The notes under the pieces are model-generated. The model did no database searches and was not told the DNA's origin. It saw only the letters and a program-made list of their open reading frames with translations. From CAZTJA01 sp964613745 (GTDB lineage Bacteria > Desulfobacterota > Desulfomonilia > Desulfomonilales > Desulfomonilaceae), in NCBI GenBank assembly GCA_964613745.1, contig CAZTJA010000117.1:1-9189 (forward strand): DNA of 9,189 bases, in the 5' to 3' direction. The translations under genes and the position numbers were made by a program. Numbering within the stretch: the stretch's first letter is position 1; every line of letters begins with the position of its first letter. Positions 6,323 through 9,189 of the stretch are shown here, one piece after another.

Positions 6323-7696
6323 ATGCTCAAAAATAAGTTCATTTTCCTTCTGATTGTGCTCATAGGGACCTCAATTCCGCCCATTGTTTATGGAAATTTG
6401 TCTGAAAAGCTCCTTCAGAAAAATTTCAAGTTGCTGTCATCCCCTTCCGAGCTCCAATTCGACTTAAATTCTACGTTTAATCCTGTAAACGGCAAAAGAG
6501 TGTCTTTAAAAGGAAAAGTGGTAATAATCACTTTCTGGAAAATTGATTCGGCACCATGTGCCCTGCAACACTCAATTCTGGAGCGAATTTACAGGAAACA
6601 TGCGGATAGAGACTTGGAAGTCATCGCGCTAAATCCGACAGATAGTTCTGCCCGAGTGAAACCATATGTTAGATCATCCGGTTATGGTTTCAATTTCCTA
6701 AACATCCAAAACAAACAGCTCAACCAAACCGAAAAGCAAACGAATTTGAATTCGGTTTTGGGGTTAGAGGTGCCGACATACCCCACCACCTATTTAATTA
6801 ACCGGGAAGGGCGTCTCGTGGGTAATTCCGTGGGACTTGTCAACTGGGAGGAAGGCCCCCTTCGGGAGCTGCTTGAGACCCTGCTTTGCGAGCCGCTGCC
6901 GCAAGATGGTTCGACCGATTCCAAAATTGCTGAAGCCAAAAGCTCGTTCAAAAAGAACTGGGCATCTAATGTTCAAAACTTTCCAGCAGTCGAAGCCGGC
7001 ACGAAGGTGGCGCGAGGGCCGAGAAAATCGGGAGCGGATTCAGCGTCCATTTCCGGCGAGAATACGAACCCTGCTGAACAATCTGAATCAAGACCATCAG
7101 TGAAACCGAAGATGATGGACAAATCCATAGCCCCTTCGGAGTCCACCCAAAGTGCTGGTTTGCGAAAACCCAAACCTGTTGCTATGGATAAATCGGCAGG
7201 TCAGGGTGCCGATACAGGCGGAAATGCCTTGAAAGACAAAAAGCCGAAATCAGCAAACACCCCAGTCCCGCAGGTTCTACCTCCTGCGGTCGAATCAAAC
7301 CAAATCACGCCATTGCCCCCGGCTCAGCCTTATTATCCTTCTGCTTCCCAAGGTTTAGCTCCTTTACCCCCGACAACAACATCCCGTAACCCTCAGTCAA
7401 CCAGAATTGTACTTGATGACGATGGACGAGTGATGGCTCAAATACCCGGAAAGGTAGGAGATCAGCCCGCTTATATTCCACCGCCCCAGGCTCCAACTAA
7501 TCAGAACGCAATTGGGGGATCGATAATGAGTTCATTCGGCAAACCCGATCCAATTCCCCTCACCGTTCCAAAGGAACAGCCGAAAGCGGTCCAGAATAGT
7601 TGGCAATCTATTCCCGGGAAAATAGGTACGGATATTTGGAACTTCGGTGCCGGAATCCGTGATGGAGTCTCAGGCATATTTTCGAGGCGAAAGTGA
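6323..7696 (+). CDS. Secreted thioredoxin-fold protein lacking the first active-site Cys, with Pro-rich tail
   Basis: The 457-residue product begins with a signal peptide (MLKNKFIFLLIVLIG, likely cleavage after VYG at 22-24). Residues about 35-190 resemble the TlpA/ResA thioredoxin-like family: a strand VVIITFW, the active-site position, a helix, and a cis-proline loop YPTTYLI (P154). Where the family has WCxxC, this protein reads SAPC (S76, C79), so the nucleophilic cysteine is replaced by serine and ordinary disulfide reduction is unlikely. Residues about 195-430 are Pro/Ser/Lys-rich low complexity with loose repeats (KPKMMDKSIA at 261-270, KPKPVAMDKSAG at 282-293; IPGKVG at 374-379, IPGKIG at 429-434). 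The C-terminus ends in FGAGIRDGVSGIF and a basic RRK. The start at 6323 has AGGAAG at 6311-6316. It stands alone and is divergent from rnpB. Function unknown; a binding or scaffold role in the envelope is a guess. Confidence 0.8.
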   Translation: MLKNKFIFLLIVLIGTSIPPIVYGNLSEKLLQKNFKLLSSPSELQFDLNSTFNPVNGKRVSLKGKVVIITFWKIDSAPCALQHSILERIYRKHADRDLEVIALNPTDSSARVKPYVRSSGYGFNFLNIQNKQLNQTEKQTNLNSVLGLEVPTYPTTYLINREGRLVGNSVGLVNWEEGPLRELLETLLCEPLPQDGSTDSKIAEAKSSFKKNWASNVQNFPAVEAGTKVARGPRKSGADSASISGENTNPAEQSESRPSVKPKMMDKSIAPSESTQSAGLRKPKPVAMDKSAGQGADTGGNALKDKKPKSANTPVPQVLPPAVESNQITPLPPAQPYYPSASQGLAPLPPTTTSRNPQSTRIVLDDDGRVMAQIPGKVGDQPAYIPPPQAPTNQNAIGGSIMSSFGKPDPIPLTVPKEQPKAVQNSWQSIPGKIGTDIWNFGAGIRDGVSGIFSRRK

Positions 7697-7735
7697 GATT
7701 ACATTCGTTCAGCCCGGATTCCTACTCAAAATAGA

Positions 7736-7765
7736 TTGACAAGCCGATGAAAGCTATTCTATTAT
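7736..7765 (+). promoter_or_regulatory. tRNA-Phe promoter
   Basis: A consensus TTGACA (7736-7741) and TATTAT (7760-7765) are 18 bases apart. Transcription would start near 7772, giving a leader of about 9 bases before the tRNA, to be removed by RNase P. Confidence 0.7.
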
Positions 7766-7780
7766 TGATGTTCACTTGAT

Positions 7781-7856
<76 letters not shown>

Positions 7857-7868
7857 TCGAATTACGCG

Positions 7869-7902
7869 AATCCCGCTGGTTTTATAGACCAGCGGGATTT
7901 TT
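7869..7902 (+). terminator. Intrinsic terminator of the tRNA-Phe gene
   Basis: A perfect 12-bp stem, aatcccgctggt (7869-7880) with accagcgggatt (7888-7899), a 7-base loop and a run of T (7898-7902). It starts 12 bases after the tRNA CCA. On the other strand the hairpin is not followed by a T run, so it should act mainly on plus-strand transcription. Confidence 0.9.
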
Positions 7903-8165
7903 GTTAATACACTGGTAAAAGTTCACGTTCCGAATCGGAAGAAATGCATAATCAACAAATCCCGCTATTGAAGAATTCTTAGGGACTTTTCACCCGTGCT
8001 ACATAGTGCCGATAAGCCGCTTCTTTTCAATTAGGTCACAGAGTTAGGGTTTGTTCATGTGATGATTGGTCTGAAACGATTGACCTGTCGAAAGACTGCG
8101 CTGAGTACCGTACGGCAAAGTTCGCGGCCGAGCAGTTCGACATTATTTGTAATAATTTCGTCCGA
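7903..8165. other. Gene-free stretch between tRNA-Phe terminator and galT
   Basis: No gene is supported. The stretch holds an exact palindrome with a one-base centre, TTCCGA-A-TCGGAA (7928-7940). It also has a 10-base copy, aaatcccgct (7957-7966), complementary to the right arm of the tRNA terminator (7891-7900). An imperfect inverted repeat (8138-8160) with core attatt-tgt-aataat lies just past the galT stop. None has a T tract in the galT direction, so no intrinsic terminator for galT is seen. The longest plus-strand frame (8062-8169, 35 codons) has no ribosome-binding site at a useful distance. Confidence 0.5.
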
Positions 8166-9164
8166 TTAAGCGGAATTGTTGTTTAGAAACGCTGCATCTC
8201 TTTCGGGATACGAAGGATTAATGTGCATACCGGATCCGATTTCGAATCCTGCAAAGGTGGTCAATCTAGGACGAATTTGGAGAAACCAGTGAAGGTAGGG
8301 AGAATCGATCTCAAAACGTGTAGACGAATTTATGACATAATTGTAATCAGGGTCATTTAGTGCTTTGTACATCGTGGAAAGGATTCGCTGAAGTGCGCTT
8401 GCAAGAGCCGGCAATTCTTCAGGCTTGATTGCTACGAAGCCGGCTTCGTGCCTTTTTGGCAAAATCCAAATCTCGAAAGGAACTTCTGCAGCATAGGGAA
8501 CGAATCCCACAAAAGAATCGTTCTCGAATACGATCCGTTTCCCGTCGGAAATTTCAAAGTCTATCATGTCGCAATACACACATTTGCCGAACTCATCAAA
8601 GTGACGTCTTGCCTCTTCCTGGCGACATCTAATGTAATTTGGAACCATTCCTGTGACTATTATCTGCGAATGGGGATGGACAAGAGAGGTGCCGGCCTTC
8701 GGACCATGATTTCTAAATATTATGGTCATGAGGTTGCGTTGGTCATCAGATATATTCAGACATCTGCGGCGGTACGTTTCAAGAACAAGCAGGACATCTT
8801 CAAGTTTCATGCGCCCGATTGACTCGTTGTGAAGAGGAGTTTCAATTATTACTTCATGTCTTCCATATCCCTGGATTGCCAGGTAAATTCCGGTTTTAAA
8901 ACGATCAAGCTCTATATCCGGCATAAGTGCAGGAAATTTGTTGTAAATCACTTTTGTTCCGAATTTGCGGTCATTTCCGGGGATCTGCAGGATCGTTTCT
9001 GAAAGCATGTGCTCATTTCCAGGGCAAAAAGGGCAGTCAGGATCATGCTCCGGCAACATAGCAGATTTCTTCATTCGTCCAAAATCACTGGGTCTCTTTC
9101 CGCGTGCCTCTGAATATACAACCCAATCCTTTGTTGCCTTATTCTGCCTAATTTCACTTTTCAT
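8166..9164 (-). CDS. galT: Galactose-1-phosphate uridylyltransferase family protein
   Basis: The 332-residue product belongs to the GalT branch of the HIT superfamily. GalT exchanges UMP between UDP-glucose and galactose-1-phosphate in the Leloir pathway through a uridylyl-histidine. Seen here: a zinc-type CPFC (C44, C47), H112 in the ETPLHNES segment where E. coli has its third zinc ligand, and HPHSQ at 163-167, in which H163 matches a zinc ligand and H165 the nucleophile. A second CVYC pair is at 195-198. The length is near the bacterial norm of 330-350. The ATG at 9162-9164 is preceded on the minus strand by GAAGAGG, ending 4 bases before it. Its promoter lies outside the window. Relatives with the same motifs use ADP-glucose or other nucleotides, so the substrate is not certain; no galK or galE is visible here. 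Confidence 0.85.
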   Translation of the reverse strand: MKSEIRQNKATKDWVVYSEARGKRPSDFGRMKKSAMLPEHDPDCPFCPGNEHMLSETILQIPGNDRKFGTKVIYNKFPALMPDIELDRFKTGIYLAIQGYGRHEVIIETPLHNESIGRMKLEDVLLVLETYRRRCLNISDDQRNLMTIIFRNHGPKAGTSLVHPHSQIIVTGMVPNYIRCRQEEARRHFDEFGKCVYCDMIDFEISDGKRIVFENDSFVGFVPYAAEVPFEIWILPKRHEAGFVAIKPEELPALASALQRILSTMYKALNDPDYNYVINSSTRFEIDSPYLHWFLQIRPRLTTFAGFEIGSGMHINPSYPERDAAFLNNNSA

Positions 9165-9189
9165 TTTGCCTCTTCAAACTTAAGGGACC

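Noticed and set aside
8062..8169. 35-codon plus-strand frame past the tRNA
   Set aside because: No ribosome-binding site at a useful distance, Ser/Arg-rich composition without pattern, and overlap with the galT stop.
8429..8822. Plus-strand open frames opposite galT
   Set aside because: They are antisense shadows of a gene with clear GalT motifs and have no recognisable product.

Overview
The window reads as ordinary bacterial chromosome. Protein-level resemblance, the lysC-cimA pairing familiar from Geobacter-type genomes, and a class A RNase P RNA suggest a Desulfobacterota (deltaproteobacterium-like) anaerobe of moderate GC. That placement is inference and no single gene proves it. No phage, transposon, CRISPR or restriction genes are visible.

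Layout, left to right. Positions 1-306 hold no convincing gene, only weak promoter-like matches. A tight plus-strand operon follows: tsaE (tRNA t6A modification), lysC (aspartokinase), cimA (citramalate synthase, isoleucine branch) and a membrane-anchored ComEA-like helix-hairpin-helix protein whose start overlaps the cimA end. LysC carries a strong in-frame internal start, so it probably makes alpha and beta subunits from one gene. On the minus strand, rnpB (RNase P RNA) has a well-formed promoter and is followed after only 22 bases by a GTG-started gene for a membrane-anchored von Willebrand factor A (VWA) protein, with no terminator between them. The VWA gene and the ComEA-like gene converge with 8 bases between stop codons. 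Divergent from rnpB is a secreted thioredoxin-fold protein with a long Pro/Ser/Lys-rich tail, in which the usual CxxC reads SAPC.

A tRNA-Phe (GAA) gene with its own promoter and a textbook terminator comes next. It is followed by a roughly 260-base stretch with several inverted repeats but no gene, then by a minus-strand galT-family nucleotidyltransferase at the right edge.

Together the left half supplies amino-acid biosynthesis (aspartate family and isoleucine) and translation fidelity. The centre and right are RNA processing and tRNA supply mixed with two poorly understood envelope proteins. The most notable points are the internal lysC start, the rnpB-VWA linkage, and the thioredoxin-like protein lacking its nucleophilic cysteine. 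I did not find a clear new defence or mobile system.
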